From the NCBI RefSeq assembly GCF_030551755.1, contig NZ_JAUPEC010000013.1:1-64000 (forward strand): DNA of 64,000 bases. Direction: 5' to 3'. A program made the position numbers and the translations under genes. A model generated the notes under the pieces. The model saw only the letters and a program-made list of their open reading frames with translations. It was not told the origin of the DNA and searched no databases. Positions 9,918-18,814 of the stretch are shown piece after piece. The DNA is from Pseudocolwellia sp. AS88 (GTDB lineage Bacteria > Pseudomonadota > Gammaproteobacteria > Enterobacterales > Alteromonadaceae). Numbering within the stretch: the first letter of the stretch is position 1; each line of letters begins with the position of its first letter.

Positions 9918-10811
9918 TTAGGTGTAGAAAGGGTCTTTCATAGGACCAGCAGACTTAGATCGTACAGGCTGCAATGGTGCTGGGTCTTGTGTACCTGGGT
10001 AGTCTGGTCCCCAGTTTACAGGATCACCATGCATTTCCATTCTTGCATTATCTGTATACCAATCCACTAAACGACCATCACAACGTAATAACCATGTAGC
10101 ACCTTCAGGGCCAGCTTTAAAATCGCCATGACGAATTAGAGGTGGGCGATAAAAGTATATACCAGGCCATTGTGGACCAAAGTTAAAATCAAAACTTCCT
10201 TGCAACGTATATGCTTCTTCAGAACAAGGATGATGAGCTAGAGGATGTTCTACCCAATCAGCTTTTGCTTTAATTAAACGTGTATAGAAATCAGTTTTCT
10301 CATCTCTCCATAATAATTTAATAAATAAACCAGGAACAGGTGTTCCACCTGCAGAAAAGTCCATCGGGCTACCTATTTCAACAGGTATCCATTCCATTAA
10401 ATTACTATGTTTAATAACAAGTTTTTGATCTTCACGTACGAAGTCTTTTTGCTTTGCACCAGCTTCAAACTCCCAGCCAGCAAACTCGCGGAAATAAAGA
10501 ATTTCAGTACCTTCTTGTACTTCTAACGCCGGACATACAACTCCCGGAGGAGTACACCAATAACCGCCTTCAATAAGAATTTCGTCGCCAATTTTTACTT
10601 CGCCACTTAACACGAACCACTCAGTTTGCGCTTTGTGTACACCTTCAGGACGAGTCCAAAAAGATTCGAATTGTATTTTAGCTGAAACCGCACCATTTTC
10701 TTCATCATAAGAGAGGTTACGTTGCTTAGCACTACCAGCTGTAGCACCGACTAATTCAGATGGATGCCAAATCAGATCTTTTTCATCTATTTGTTCTACA
10801 TGAGGACGCAT
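9918..10811 (-). CDS. Bicupin-like protein (DUF4437 type)
   Basis: A protein of 297 residues with two cupin-like halves: an N-terminal one around TEWFVLSGEVKIGDEILIEGGYWCTPPG and a C-terminal one around HPCSEEAYTLQGSFDFNFG, each with the beta-barrel pattern of G, E and P residues. Such proteins are often metal enzymes acting on small organic acids; no specific reaction can be assigned. The start at 10811 is preferred over a longer frame because AGGA lies at good spacing before MRPHVEQ. An FNR-like box (10879-10892) lies about 70 bp upstream. Confidence 0.75.
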   Translation of the reverse strand: MRPHVEQIDEKDLIWHPSELVGATAGSAKQRNLSYDEENGAVSAKIQFESFWTRPEGVHKAQTEWFVLSGEVKIGDEILIEGGYWCTPPGVVCPALEVQEGTEILYFREFAGWEFEAGAKQKDFVREDQKLVIKHSNLMEWIPVEIGSPMDFSAGGTPVPGLFIKLLWRDEKTDFYTRLIKAKADWVEHPLAHHPCSEEAYTLQGSFDFNFGPQWPGIYFYRPPLIRHGDFKAGPEGATWLLRCDGRLVDWYTDNARMEMHGDPVNWGPDYPGTQDPAPLQPVRSKSAGPMKDPFYT

Positions 10812-10878
10812 ATATTTTCCTATAATTATTATTTGGTAAAGTATGAACAAACTTTGACTGATACTTGATAACTCAACA

Positions 10879-10892
10879 ATGACTTATGTCAT
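10879..10892. promoter_or_regulatory. FNR/DNR-type box between the cupin and NmrA-like genes
   Basis: ATGAC-TTAT-GTCAT has perfect inverted half-sites with a four-base spacer, the FNR/DNR geometry. It is in the divergent intergenic region, nearer to the cupin gene. The rest of this 350-bp gap is AT-rich without recognisable features. Confidence 0.55.
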
Positions 10893-11164
10893 GTTTATAA
10901 AATATTTTTGATTACGTCTAAAAATCGCTAAATACAATTTACTTTATCTACTGTATTAAAATTAAAAACCATCCTCAAATAAAAAACAAACCATTGAATA
11001 AAAACAAATAAAACCAAAAACAATGTATAAAACCAGGAATTTCACTCATCACTTGTTAAACCACTAAATGAAAATTTACATAAATCATGTTTTCTATCAC
11101 GTGAAGACATTTAAATAAAATTAAGTATAATGACATCTCATTAATACAAATATTGAAGTTGATA

Positions 11165-12028
11165 ATGATCTTAGTTTTTGGTGCAACAGGTAAAACAGGT
11201 AGCGAAATTATTAAAAAATTATTAGCCCGTAGCGCTTCAATCAGAGTTCTAATACGTGATGCTGATAAAGCAGCTTATTTTAAAGAAAAAGGTATTGATG
11301 TTGTTATAGGTGATGCTAATGATATTGCAGCAGTAACATTAGCATTAACAGGAGTAACAAAGGTTTACCTTGTACTTGCTAATAGTCAGCATCAACTTGA
11401 GCAAGAAAAACTTATTACCGATTGTGCAAAAAAGTCAGCGGTAAAATTATTAGTTAAACAATCATCTTTAGAAACCATGATTTATCCAAACAACCCTATC
11501 CCTAAAGCTCACCTTGAATCAGAACAATACATTAAAAGTTCAGGTCTTAACTGGGTAATTATACGCCCAACGTTCTTCAATCAAATGTTATTAATGTGTG
11601 CTTATAATATTAAAGCTAATGACACATTAATTTTCCCGATGGCAAACGGTTGTGTTGCCGCTACAGATGTTAGAGATGTAGCCGAAATAGCGGCTACAGT
11701 ACTTACAGAGTCTGGTCATAACAATAAAACTTATGATATTTCTGGTACTGAATTTTTATCCTTTAACACCATCGCCGCTATTTTTTCAAAAATACTTAAT
11801 CGACAGATTACTTATGTTAGCCAATCCCTTTCAGAATATAGAAAAATGTTAGAAACAAGACTTAATGACGAATGGCGTATTAATGCAGTTTGCGAAGAAT
11901 TAAATAGTTTATCAACATGCTCTGTTAACTATGTTTCTCGCGATAATATACAAAGAATTTTAGGACGCCCAGCAAGATCAGTTGAGCAGTTTGTTGAAGA
12001 CTATAAAGAAGCTTTCGTTAAAGAATAA
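11165..12028 (+). CDS. NmrA-family NAD(P)-binding protein
   Basis: Atypical short-chain dehydrogenase fold. The N-terminus ILVFGATGKTGSEII is a dinucleotide-binding GxxGxxG loop, and the protein continues as an NmrA-like or SDR_a5 type. The YxxxK catalytic pair of classical SDRs is not evident, so it could be a quinone oxidoreductase-like enzyme or a redox sensor. The ATG at 11165 is preferred over an in-frame TTG at 11153. It is divergent from the cupin gene across about 350 bp containing an FNR-like box. Confidence 0.75.
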   Translation: MILVFGATGKTGSEIIKKLLARSASIRVLIRDADKAAYFKEKGIDVVIGDANDIAAVTLALTGVTKVYLVLANSQHQLEQEKLITDCAKKSAVKLLVKQSSLETMIYPNNPIPKAHLESEQYIKSSGLNWVIIRPTFFNQMLLMCAYNIKANDTLIFPMANGCVAATDVRDVAEIAATVLTESGHNNKTYDISGTEFLSFNTIAAIFSKILNRQITYVSQSLSEYRKMLETRLNDEWRINAVCEELNSLSTCSVNYVSRDNIQRILGRPARSVEQFVEDYKEAFVKE

Positions 12029-12047
12029 AGAGAAAGAATAAGGGGAT

Positions 12048-12099
12048 AAGTACCTTTGGCTAAATTTTAACTTCAACCGGAGTATAACCAAAGGTACTT
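12048..12099. repeat. 12-bp inverted repeat after the NmrA-like gene
   Basis: AAGTACCTTTGG (12048-12059) and CCAAAGGTACTT (12088-12099) are exact inverse copies separated by 28 bases. There is no T-run, so it may be a rho-assisted or bidirectional transcription stop between convergent genes. Confidence 0.45.
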
Positions 12100-12181
12100 A
12101 ATTAAAACAGATTGATAAAGAGAGCTTAGCACTTACGCATTACCTTTAAACAAATATGTAATCACCATAAATATCTCATCA

Positions 12182-12796
12182 TCAATAAAGCCAAGATCTT
12201 CTTTTAGAATATAAGCTTTCAAAGTTCACAATGTCAGCGCCCTGTCGCATGGTTACACCAATTTGATCTAAACCTTCTAACAGCATCTCTCTACAGCCTT
12301 TAGAGATAATAAAAGGATGCTTTTCACCTTTAACCGAGATTACAACTTTTTCTGCCAAATCGACTGTAACTTTGTCTTTTTGAGGGTCTTCAATTTGTGC
12401 CGCAAGTTCAACAATAACCTCATCGGGTAACACAACAGGCAAAATACCATTACGAGTACAGTTACCATAAAAAATAGCACCAAAACTTGATGCGATAATA
12501 ACACGTATTCCGTACTCAGCTAAAGCCCATACCGCATGCTCTCGTGAAGAACCACAACCAAAGTTTTTACTCGATAATAAAATACTTGTGTTTTTATAGG
12601 CTTCTTTATTTAAAATAAAATCGGGATTAGGTGTTCTTCCTCCAGCTTCCGTATAACGCCAACCAGCAAATAAACCTTCACCTAAACCTTTTTTAGAAAC
12701 TAGCTTCATTTCTCGAGATGGGATAATGGCATCAGTATCAATATTTGTTCTTAATAATGGTGCTGTTACACCTTGATGTGTCACCAGTTTCTTCAT
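12182..12796 (-). CDS. leuD: LeuD-type hydratase small subunit, paralog 1
   Basis: Small (swivel) subunit of an aconitase-superfamily dehydratase, 204 residues. Family marks are NIDTDAIIP near the N-terminus, FGCGSSREHAVWAL and FYGNCTRNGILPV. The segment that usually sets substrate choice reads SREMKLVSKKGLGEGLF here but KQYLKSISKFGYGDWLF in the second copy, so the two pairs likely act on different diacids. It overlaps the preceding leuC-like gene by one base (TAATG), giving coupled translation. With no leuA or leuB nearby, a catabolic role such as hydration of maleate, citraconate or dimethylmaleate is an alternative to leucine synthesis. Confidence 0.85.
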   Translation of the reverse strand: MKKLVTHQGVTAPLLRTNIDTDAIIPSREMKLVSKKGLGEGLFAGWRYTEAGGRTPNPDFILNKEAYKNTSILLSSKNFGCGSSREHAVWALAEYGIRVIIASSFGAIFYGNCTRNGILPVVLPDEVIVELAAQIEDPQKDKVTVDLAEKVVISVKGEKHPFIISKGCREMLLEGLDQIGVTMRQGADIVNFESLYSKRRSWLY

Positions 12797-14199
12797 TATA
12801 AAAACTTCCTTGGGTCGGTAATTTTACCTGTAATAGCTGAAGCAGCCACCGTAATAGGGCTCGCTAAATGTGAACGAGTTTCAGGGCCTTGTCTGCCCTC
12901 GAAATTACGATTGGTACTGCTGATCACACGTTTTCGGAAACCAAAGTTCTCTCCTCCAGCAAAAAAGCACATAGAGCAACCAGGTTCACGCCATTCAAAA
13001 CCAGCATCAATAAATATTTTATCTAAGCCCTCTTTCTCTGCCATACGTTTAACTTCTTTAGACCCTGGTACACAAATCGCGTTTACACCTTCAGCAACTT
13101 TACGGCCTTTCAGTATACCTGCAGCTTCACGTAAATCACTGATTCGACTATTAGTACAAGAACCAATAAAAGCAGCGTCAATCGATAAGCTTTCTATTAA
13201 TTGCTCTGCATGCAGATCCATATACTGATAAGCCCGTGCATAACTTGCCTTTTCATTAGCATCGACAGTAAAGGGAATACTAGGAACATTATCGGTAACG
13301 CCACATGCGTGTTGTGGGCTTGTCCCCCAAGTAACAACTGGAGATAAATCATCACAAATAATGGTTATTTCTTTATCAAAAACTGCACCAGCATCTGTAG
13401 ATAAGGTTGCCCAATATTTATTAGCTTCAAGCCATTTATCACCTGTTGGCGCATATTGTTTACCTTGTAGATATTCTATCGTTTTTTGATCGGGTGCGAT
13501 CAATCCAGTAAAGGCAGAAAACTCAACAGCCATATTACATAAAGTTAAACGTGCTTCAATACTTAGGTTTTCAACCACTTCACCAGCAAATTCAATGGCA
13601 CAACCAGAGCCACCTGCCGCTCCGTATTTAGAAATAAGGTGTAAAATTAAATCTTTTGCCGTTAATCCAGATGGTAATTTACCAGTAAAATTAACGCGCA
13701 TTGTATTAGGTCGTTTTACTACTAGAGTATTCGTTGCCATAGCATGTTCAGCTTCACTAGAACCGACACCCCAAGCTAATGCGCCTAAAGCACCTTGTGA
13801 ACAAGTGTGACTGTCAGGACAAATTAACGTACAACCTGGCTGAACTATGCCTAATTCAGGTGAAATAACATGAGCTATACCCTGCCAAGGATCTGTAATA
13901 TCAAATAACTTTATCCCAGCAGCTTTACTAGCGGCACGCGTTGACTGAATAAATTGCTTTCCACCAGGAACTAAAGTTTCATCTGTTCTTCCTGTATGAG
14001 TATCAACAATATGATCCATAGTACAAAAAACTTTTTCAGGGTTTCTAACAACACGATCGTCGCTAGCTAAACTTTCCAGAGCAATAGATCCGGTACGTTC
14101 GTGGAGGAAAATTCTATCAATATAAAGTAGTGATACATTGTCTTCCAAGACGGCTACTTCATGATCTGTCCACAATTTATCAAATAATGTTTTTGCCAT
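12796..14199 (-). CDS. leuC: LeuC-type hydratase large subunit, paralog 1
   Basis: Catalytic [4Fe-4S] subunit of an isopropylmalate-isomerase-like dehydratase, 467 residues from the chosen start (MAKTLFDKLW, the usual family N-terminus; an in-frame TTG lies eight codons earlier). Cluster cysteines are in FIGSCTNSR and in EPGCSMCF; PDSHTCSQGALGALAWGVGSSEAEH is the substrate and cluster region. Together with the small subunit it would add water across or remove it from a branched or unsaturated diacid. It is divergent from a membrane protein gene, and a near-match FNR box (14338-14351) lies between them. Confidence 0.88.
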   Translation of the reverse strand: MAKTLFDKLWTDHEVAVLEDNVSLLYIDRIFLHERTGSIALESLASDDRVVRNPEKVFCTMDHIVDTHTGRTDETLVPGGKQFIQSTRAASKAAGIKLFDITDPWQGIAHVISPELGIVQPGCTLICPDSHTCSQGALGALAWGVGSSEAEHAMATNTLVVKRPNTMRVNFTGKLPSGLTAKDLILHLISKYGAAGGSGCAIEFAGEVVENLSIEARLTLCNMAVEFSAFTGLIAPDQKTIEYLQGKQYAPTGDKWLEANKYWATLSTDAGAVFDKEITIICDDLSPVVTWGTSPQHACGVTDNVPSIPFTVDANEKASYARAYQYMDLHAEQLIESLSIDAAFIGSCTNSRISDLREAAGILKGRKVAEGVNAICVPGSKEVKRMAEKEGLDKIFIDAGFEWREPGCSMCFFAGGENFGFRKRVISSTNRNFEGRQGPETRSHLASPITVAASAITGKITDPRKFL

Positions 14200-14337
14200 A
14201 TTCGTTAACTCATCAAAAAACAAAACAACAATTGTTATAACTATATACGTTTATATCCTTTATTTCAATTTTGTTACTAAACTACTTATGTTGATACGTA
14301 AGCAATACCTGAAAAGTTTTAACTATTTTGAAGGCAA

Positions 14338-14351
14338 TTGACATTTGTTAA
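14338..14351. promoter_or_regulatory. Near-match FNR-type box upstream of leuC paralog 1
   Basis: TTGAC-ATTT-GTTAA deviates by one base in the right half-site. It sits in the divergent region between leuC paralog 1 and the membrane protein gene at 14416. Confidence 0.4.
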
Positions 14352-14415
14352 AGCGGCTTATTGCTGCTTCAGATAATTTGACCCTATCTTATTCTTATAA
14401 TTTTGTGAGAGATCA

Positions 14416-15090
14416 ATGGTTGAATTAACTGTACTACGTTGGTTGCATATAGTTTGCATGGTTTATTGGCTTGGTGGTGAATGGGGAGTCTTTCAAACAT
14501 CTTATAATATCGTTAACCGAAAATTATCGATGGAAGAAAGAAAACGTCATTTAGAAACCGCATATCGAATAGATATATTAGCTAGAACCGGCATTTTATT
14601 ATTATTCCCTCTAGGTTTTCATATGGGGACATATTGGGGTGTACAACCTCATGGTGGTTGGGCTTTAGTAGCAAGTTGGAGTATTTTTACTGCTTGGGTA
14701 TTATTATGTTGGTCTGCATTTTACTTTCGTGAAACAGATCGAGGTATTATGTTAACTAAAATAGATGAGCGTCTTAGATTTATTTTAATCCCTGTTATTA
14801 TTATTTGCTCAGTTTCATCTTTGTTAGGTCATGGACCATTTGTAGCATTAGAAGGTATGCGCTGGTTCTCTGTGAAGATATTAATTTTCTCAGGACTATT
14901 GATGATAGGCTTATACCTTAGATTTATTATGCGTGAATGGACTACTGTGTTTAGACAACTAGCCATAAAACATGATGACGAATTAGAAGCTAAATTAGAA
15001 AAATCAATACGTACATCAAGATATATAGCTTACTTATATTGGGTTGGTATTCTTTCAGTTGCTTTCTTAGGTGCAACTAAACCTTTCTAA
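14416..15090 (+). CDS. Integral membrane protein with conserved histidines
   Basis: A 224-residue protein with about five or six hydrophobic segments (around residues 5-25, 55-75, 80-105, 125-150, 155-175 and 205-222). The start WLHIVCMVYWLGGEWG, with His and Gly in the first helix, resembles CopD/DUF2269-type membrane proteins that may bind haem or copper, but I cannot assign it firmly. A GAGAG site precedes the ATG. It is divergent from leuC paralog 1 and ends at a strong bidirectional terminator. Confidence 0.65.
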   Translation: MVELTVLRWLHIVCMVYWLGGEWGVFQTSYNIVNRKLSMEERKRHLETAYRIDILARTGILLLFPLGFHMGTYWGVQPHGGWALVASWSIFTAWVLLCWSAFYFRETDRGIMLTKIDERLRFILIPVIIICSVSSLLGHGPFVALEGMRWFSVKILIFSGLLMIGLYLRFIMREWTTVFRQLAIKHDDELEAKLEKSIRTSRYIAYLYWVGILSVAFLGATKPF

Positions 15091-15113
15091 ATATATATAA
15101 CCTCACGTATTAA

Positions 15114-15146
15114 AAAGCCTTAACTTCAATGTGAAGTTAAGGCTTT
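15114..15146. terminator. Bidirectional terminator
   Basis: AAAGCCTTAACTTC and GAAGTTAAGGCTTT pair over 14 bp with a five-base loop. T and A runs on the two sides suit termination of both the membrane protein gene and the convergent Crp/Fnr gene. Confidence 0.85.
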
Positions 15147-15194
15147 TGTGTAAATCTAATCTTATTTCAAAATCACTTTACTTTAAAAGCAATA

Positions 15195-15905
15195 TTATTC
15201 AACTTCACCTAAATCAGTTACACCATCTAAATCTTCAATTTTTAATATATGTGGTGAAGGAATACTAATTAAGCCTTCTTTTTTTAACTTGGCTAACGCT
15301 CTACTTACTGTCTCAACAGTTAAACCTAGGTAATCACCAATATCTTGTCGTGTCATAGGTAAGTGAATATAGTCAGGTGTTGCGCCAGGTAAGCGCTCTA
15401 ACAATTGTAAAAATAAAAAGCATAATCTTTCTTCTGCCTTCTTTTGCCCTAAAATAAAAACCTGATCTAAAGCACGCGCTAATACATTAGCACCAATATC
15501 TGACACGTTTTTTTTAAGCTGAGGAATTGCTTCAGTTAACGCCGTAAACTCACTTCGCTTAAATGCATAAGCTTGCATTTCAGTTATACACTTCACACCA
15601 TATTCAAAATGTTCAGATTGAGTTAAACCAACAAAATCACCTGGGAAAATAAACGCTAATACCTGCCTGTCGCCATTACTCGCAATACGCTCAATTAAAG
15701 CAATGCCGCTGGCAATATTAAACACTTGCAGTGCCGGAGAATACTGAGACAGTAAATACTGTTTTTCACTCAGTATTTTTATTTTTGACAAAGATGACAA
15801 ACGATCTAATTCATCAGCTTTCAATTCTTTGAACAGCACATACTCACGGGTATGAGTCCCATTACCAGTTAAATCGGTTGGGTGAGTAATTAATGTACGG
15901 GGCAT
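15195..15905 (-). CDS. Crp/Fnr-family transcription regulator 1
   Basis: A 236-residue regulator with an N-terminal cyclic-nucleotide-binding-like beta roll (around SNGDRQVLAFIFPGDFVGL) and a C-terminal winged helix-turn-helix, MTRQDIGDYLGLTVETVSRALAKL. The recognition helix ETVSR keeps the Glu-Ser-Arg set of FNR, which reads TTGA-type half-sites. The N-terminal cysteine cluster of true FNR is missing, so the signal is not a [4Fe-4S] cluster; a FixK- or DNR-like role is possible. It is similar throughout to the second regulator at 50871. RBS GGAGAGG precedes the ATG. Confidence 0.9.
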   Translation of the reverse strand: MPRTLITHPTDLTGNGTHTREYVLFKELKADELDRLSSLSKIKILSEKQYLLSQYSPALQVFNIASGIALIERIASNGDRQVLAFIFPGDFVGLTQSEHFEYGVKCITEMQAYAFKRSEFTALTEAIPQLKKNVSDIGANVLARALDQVFILGQKKAEERLCFLFLQLLERLPGATPDYIHLPMTRQDIGDYLGLTVETVSRALAKLKKEGLISIPSPHILKIEDLDGVTDLGEVE

Positions 15906-16617
15906 TAAACCCTCTCCTATAAGTATTTTTTAGAGTTTAGATTAAATATCTGATAAGTGATATCACATTTTAAATGGCATATTGATAGAACATTATATAC
16001 AATCAATAATATACTTTGTCAAATATCAGTTCATATCGCATATATAACATACAAAATAAACATGGGAATTTTAGTGGGAAACCTAAGGTTGGAAATATTA
16101 AATTAAAAGTAAATCGTAGCCTATTTAAAAACAATTAGTCGTACTAATACTAATAAAAATACCCATTTAAATTTAGCCTAATGTAAATAGATTAATCATC
16201 TATATAAAAAGAACCAAACTAACAGGGATTTAGGATAATGATAAGTGAATATTATTTTCTTATTAACCAATTAAAAATTGTTTTTCATTAATAATATTCA
16301 GAGTATATTTGACCTATGAAAAAGCATACACAACACGCTCATGGTGAAACAGTAAAATATAAATAATTTTTGAAGCTCTAGATATTAGGTAATGATATTT
16401 ATTAAGAGTGAAATAACAACCTGATTATTAAGGTCAAGTAACTAGCACTTGCCATTAATAAAATATATTTCATTAATGATCCTCAGCCTAACCCAATTTA
16501 TTCGGCTAAAAAGATAAAATAAAAAACTGATGGATAACAATTTATCTAACTAAAAGGTCCTAGTTAGAACAACAAAACCATTAAATCAACTTTAGCTTAA
16601 ACATTAACTAAATATGA
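15906..16617. other. Long AT-rich intergenic region with a candidate FNR-like box
   Basis: No supported gene lies here, only ORFs under 20 codons. A near-match box, TTGTC-AAAT-ATCAG (16016-16029), lies about 110 bp upstream of the Crp/Fnr gene, and the perfect palindrome GTGATATCAC is at 15957-15966. Both could serve autoregulation. The remainder is low-complexity AT-rich sequence. Confidence 0.4.
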
Positions 16618-17454
16618 ATGAGTAATAAACTAATGACACAAAAATACATCACCATGCTGGATGGGAAAAAAATCCCTCAAATTGGTTTAGGCGTATGGCA
16701 AGCAACAAACGATGAAACTGAAAGAGCTGTAACCACTGCATTCGAAGCGGGTTATCGTTCTATAGATACGGCAACAGTTTATGAAAATGAAAAAGGTGTG
16801 GGCGCGGCAATTAAAAGTAGCGTATTAAACAGAAAAGAAATGTTTATCACTACTAAACTTTGGAACCCTGAACATAACAATGTTAGGGGAGCTATAAATA
16901 AAAGCTTAGAACTGCTTGAGCTCGACTATGTTGATTCTTATTTGATCCACTGGCCTGCGCCATCACAAAATTTATATGTTTCTGCTTGGGAAGAGCTTAT
17001 TCGTGCCCAAGAAGATGGTTTAGTACGAAGCATAGGTGTGAGTAATTTCTTACCTGAACATATTGAACGCATCCTTAAAGAGACAGGTGTAAAACCTACT
17101 ATTAATCAAATTGAGTTGCATCCATTACTTTCACAAAAAGAAATAACCCAATGGTGCACAAATCAAGGTATAAAAGTACAAGCTTGGAGCCCTCTTGCGC
17201 AAGGTGGTGAAGGTATATTTAAGCATAAAGACATTATCAAAATAGCCAATCACTATGGCAAGAGTCCAGCTCAAGTTGTTCTTCGTTGGCATATACAAAA
17301 CAACATTATTGCTATTCCAAAATCGGTAACACCATCAAGAATTATCGAAAACTTTAATGTATTTGATTTTGAACTGACATTAGATGACTTAACGATTATT
17401 GATAACCTTAACCAAAATAAACGTTTAGGCCCGCATCCACTAGAGTTTGAATAA
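16618..17454 (+). CDS. Aldo/keto reductase, DkgA/DkgB-like
   Basis: NADPH-dependent reductase of aldehydes or ketones, 278 residues in one TIM-barrel domain. The catalytic tetrad is visible: Asp50 and Tyr55 in GYRSIDTATVYEN, Lys80 in ITTKLWN and His111 in YLIHWPAP. The cofactor end IPKSVTPSRIIENF is present. The closest named relatives are 2,5-diketo-D-gluconate and methylglyoxal reductases. It stands alone downstream of a long AT-rich gap, so its link to the neighbouring catabolic genes is only positional. Confidence 0.9.
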   Translation: MSNKLMTQKYITMLDGKKIPQIGLGVWQATNDETERAVTTAFEAGYRSIDTATVYENEKGVGAAIKSSVLNRKEMFITTKLWNPEHNNVRGAINKSLELLELDYVDSYLIHWPAPSQNLYVSAWEELIRAQEDGLVRSIGVSNFLPEHIERILKETGVKPTINQIELHPLLSQKEITQWCTNQGIKVQAWSPLAQGGEGIFKHKDIIKIANHYGKSPAQVVLRWHIQNNIIAIPKSVTPSRIIENFNVFDFELTLDDLTIIDNLNQNKRLGPHPLEFE

Positions 17455-17611
17455 AGCAAAGTACTGACTGTAATTAATAAATACATGAGTAAGGTAAACC
17501 CAAAGATTACCTTACTAAAATAATAAACAAATGATTTTAGAGAACTAATAGTGTCAATAAAAGTTACATATAACACTTAGATGAATTATTTAATATACTA
17601 AGTGATTGATA

Positions 17612-17626
17612 ATCAACATTGTTGAT
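17612..17626. promoter_or_regulatory. Palindrome upstream of the PEP-CTERM gene
   Basis: ATCAACA-T-TGTTGAT is a perfect 15-bp interrupted palindrome, about 70 bp before the PEP-CTERM gene. It could be an operator; the binding protein is unknown. Confidence 0.3.
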
Positions 17627-17698
17627 CTTTTGGCTCATTATTTGCTACAATATGTAGCTATCTGAATACCCTTTTTTATTTAAAACAAGTGATAACTA

Positions 17699-18733
17699 AT
17701 GACTAAGTTTGCCGTAATCCTTTCTTCTTTATGTTTAACATTTACATCTTTTGTAAATGCGAGTTCGTTTGTACTAAACGATTATAATTTAATCACCGTT
17801 GATGATGTAAACTCTAGCAGCTTACACGTACACGGTAATGCTTTTATTGGCGGAGATCTTAATGCAGGTAATGCTGAGATCGGCAGTAGATTAAACAATA
17901 CTGTTGCGCTTGAACTTGCGGGTGATTTAGACAGAAACCTTAAAATTCTTGGCAGCAATAATACTGCAGAAGTATTAGGAAGTGTTAGCACAGACCAAAA
18001 TGGTAGACCAAGCGTTAACGGTAATACTATTGAAAGTGCAGCATCTGTAACTCAAAATACAAGTTTGTCAGCTAAGGCAGCAAGTATTGAAGCAGAAATT
18101 AACGCTATATCTAATGACTACAAGAACCTAGATGCTACAGGTACGGTATTAGTAAAAGGGCGAAATCAAGGTGGCAATAATTCAATTACTATTGATAGTC
18201 AAAATATAGATGCAAATGGTTTTGCTGTTTATGAGTTAGGTACTGCGACTGCATCGGGTGAAAACTCTTATTTAGTTGATAATCAAAATAAAGATTTAGA
18301 AGTTATCTATAACTTGTCTAATGAGAGCATAGACGATTTAAGTGCCATCATAATTAACGTACCAGGCACTACAATTGATTTCTCATCTAACAACAACAAG
18401 ATTTCAGGTAATTCATTTTTAAGTTCACTTGAAGGTCGTTCTAAAGTTGTTTGGAACTTCTATGAAGCAACAACGATTAAACTAAGCTCAAATTTCTACG
18501 GCAACATTTTAGCACCATTAGCTGTGCTTACATCAAATAGTGATATTGATGGTTCTGTTGCGGTATATGGTCTTAGCGAACAGCACAGTGGTCAAATTCA
18601 TTTACCAAATGCTGACTTAATAGCTTCAACTGGCAATGGTCCTGATCCTATAACGGTACCTGAACCTTCTTCATTAATTTTACTTGCTGGTGCACTGTTA
18701 TTTATATTGCGTAAAAAAATACAACTTGCTTAG
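17699..18733 (+). CDS. PEP-CTERM-sorted surface protein, choice-of-anchor A type
   Basis: A secreted protein of 344 residues: a signal peptide at about 1-21 (ends VNAS), a beta-rich repeat-like body (NAFIGGDLNAGNAEIGS...), and a C-terminal sorting tail with VPEPSSLILL, a hydrophobic helix and a basic end (LRKK). The tail is the PEP-CTERM signal processed by an exosortase, so the protein is expected to be displayed or released at the surface and may belong to extracellular matrix. The body fits choice-of-anchor A family proteins. It ends at a strong terminator, and the TPR gene follows. Confidence 0.85.
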   Translation: MTKFAVILSSLCLTFTSFVNASSFVLNDYNLITVDDVNSSSLHVHGNAFIGGDLNAGNAEIGSRLNNTVALELAGDLDRNLKILGSNNTAEVLGSVSTDQNGRPSVNGNTIESAASVTQNTSLSAKAASIEAEINAISNDYKNLDATGTVLVKGRNQGGNNSITIDSQNIDANGFAVYELGTATASGENSYLVDNQNKDLEVIYNLSNESIDDLSAIIINVPGTTIDFSSNNNKISGNSFLSSLEGRSKVVWNFYEATTIKLSSNFYGNILAPLAVLTSNSDIDGSVAVYGLSEQHSGQIHLPNADLIASTGNGPDPITVPEPSSLILLAGALLFILRKKIQLA

Positions 18734-18759
18734 TTGTTAACAGTTAACTAATAATTATT

Positions 18760-18784
18760 ACGGAGCACTTGTTGCTCCGTTTTT
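18760..18784 (+). terminator. Terminator after the PEP-CTERM gene
   Basis: ACGGAGCA and TGCTCCGT form an eight-base stem with a five-base loop followed by a T-run. Confidence 0.85.
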
Positions 18785-18814
18785 ATTTGACTTTATTTTC
18801 CAAGGTTGTATTTA

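Noticed and set aside
12773-13228. A 151-codon plus-strand ORF
   Set aside because: It is antisense to the leuC-type gene, which has strong family motifs.
12182-14199. Reading this LeuCD pair as the leucine operon
   Set aside because: leuA and leuB are absent and a second leuCD pair exists in the window; the symbols are kept only as family names.
16618-17454. Including the aldo/keto reductase in the catabolic network
   Set aside because: It has no FNR-type box of its own and no operon link; proximity alone is not enough.
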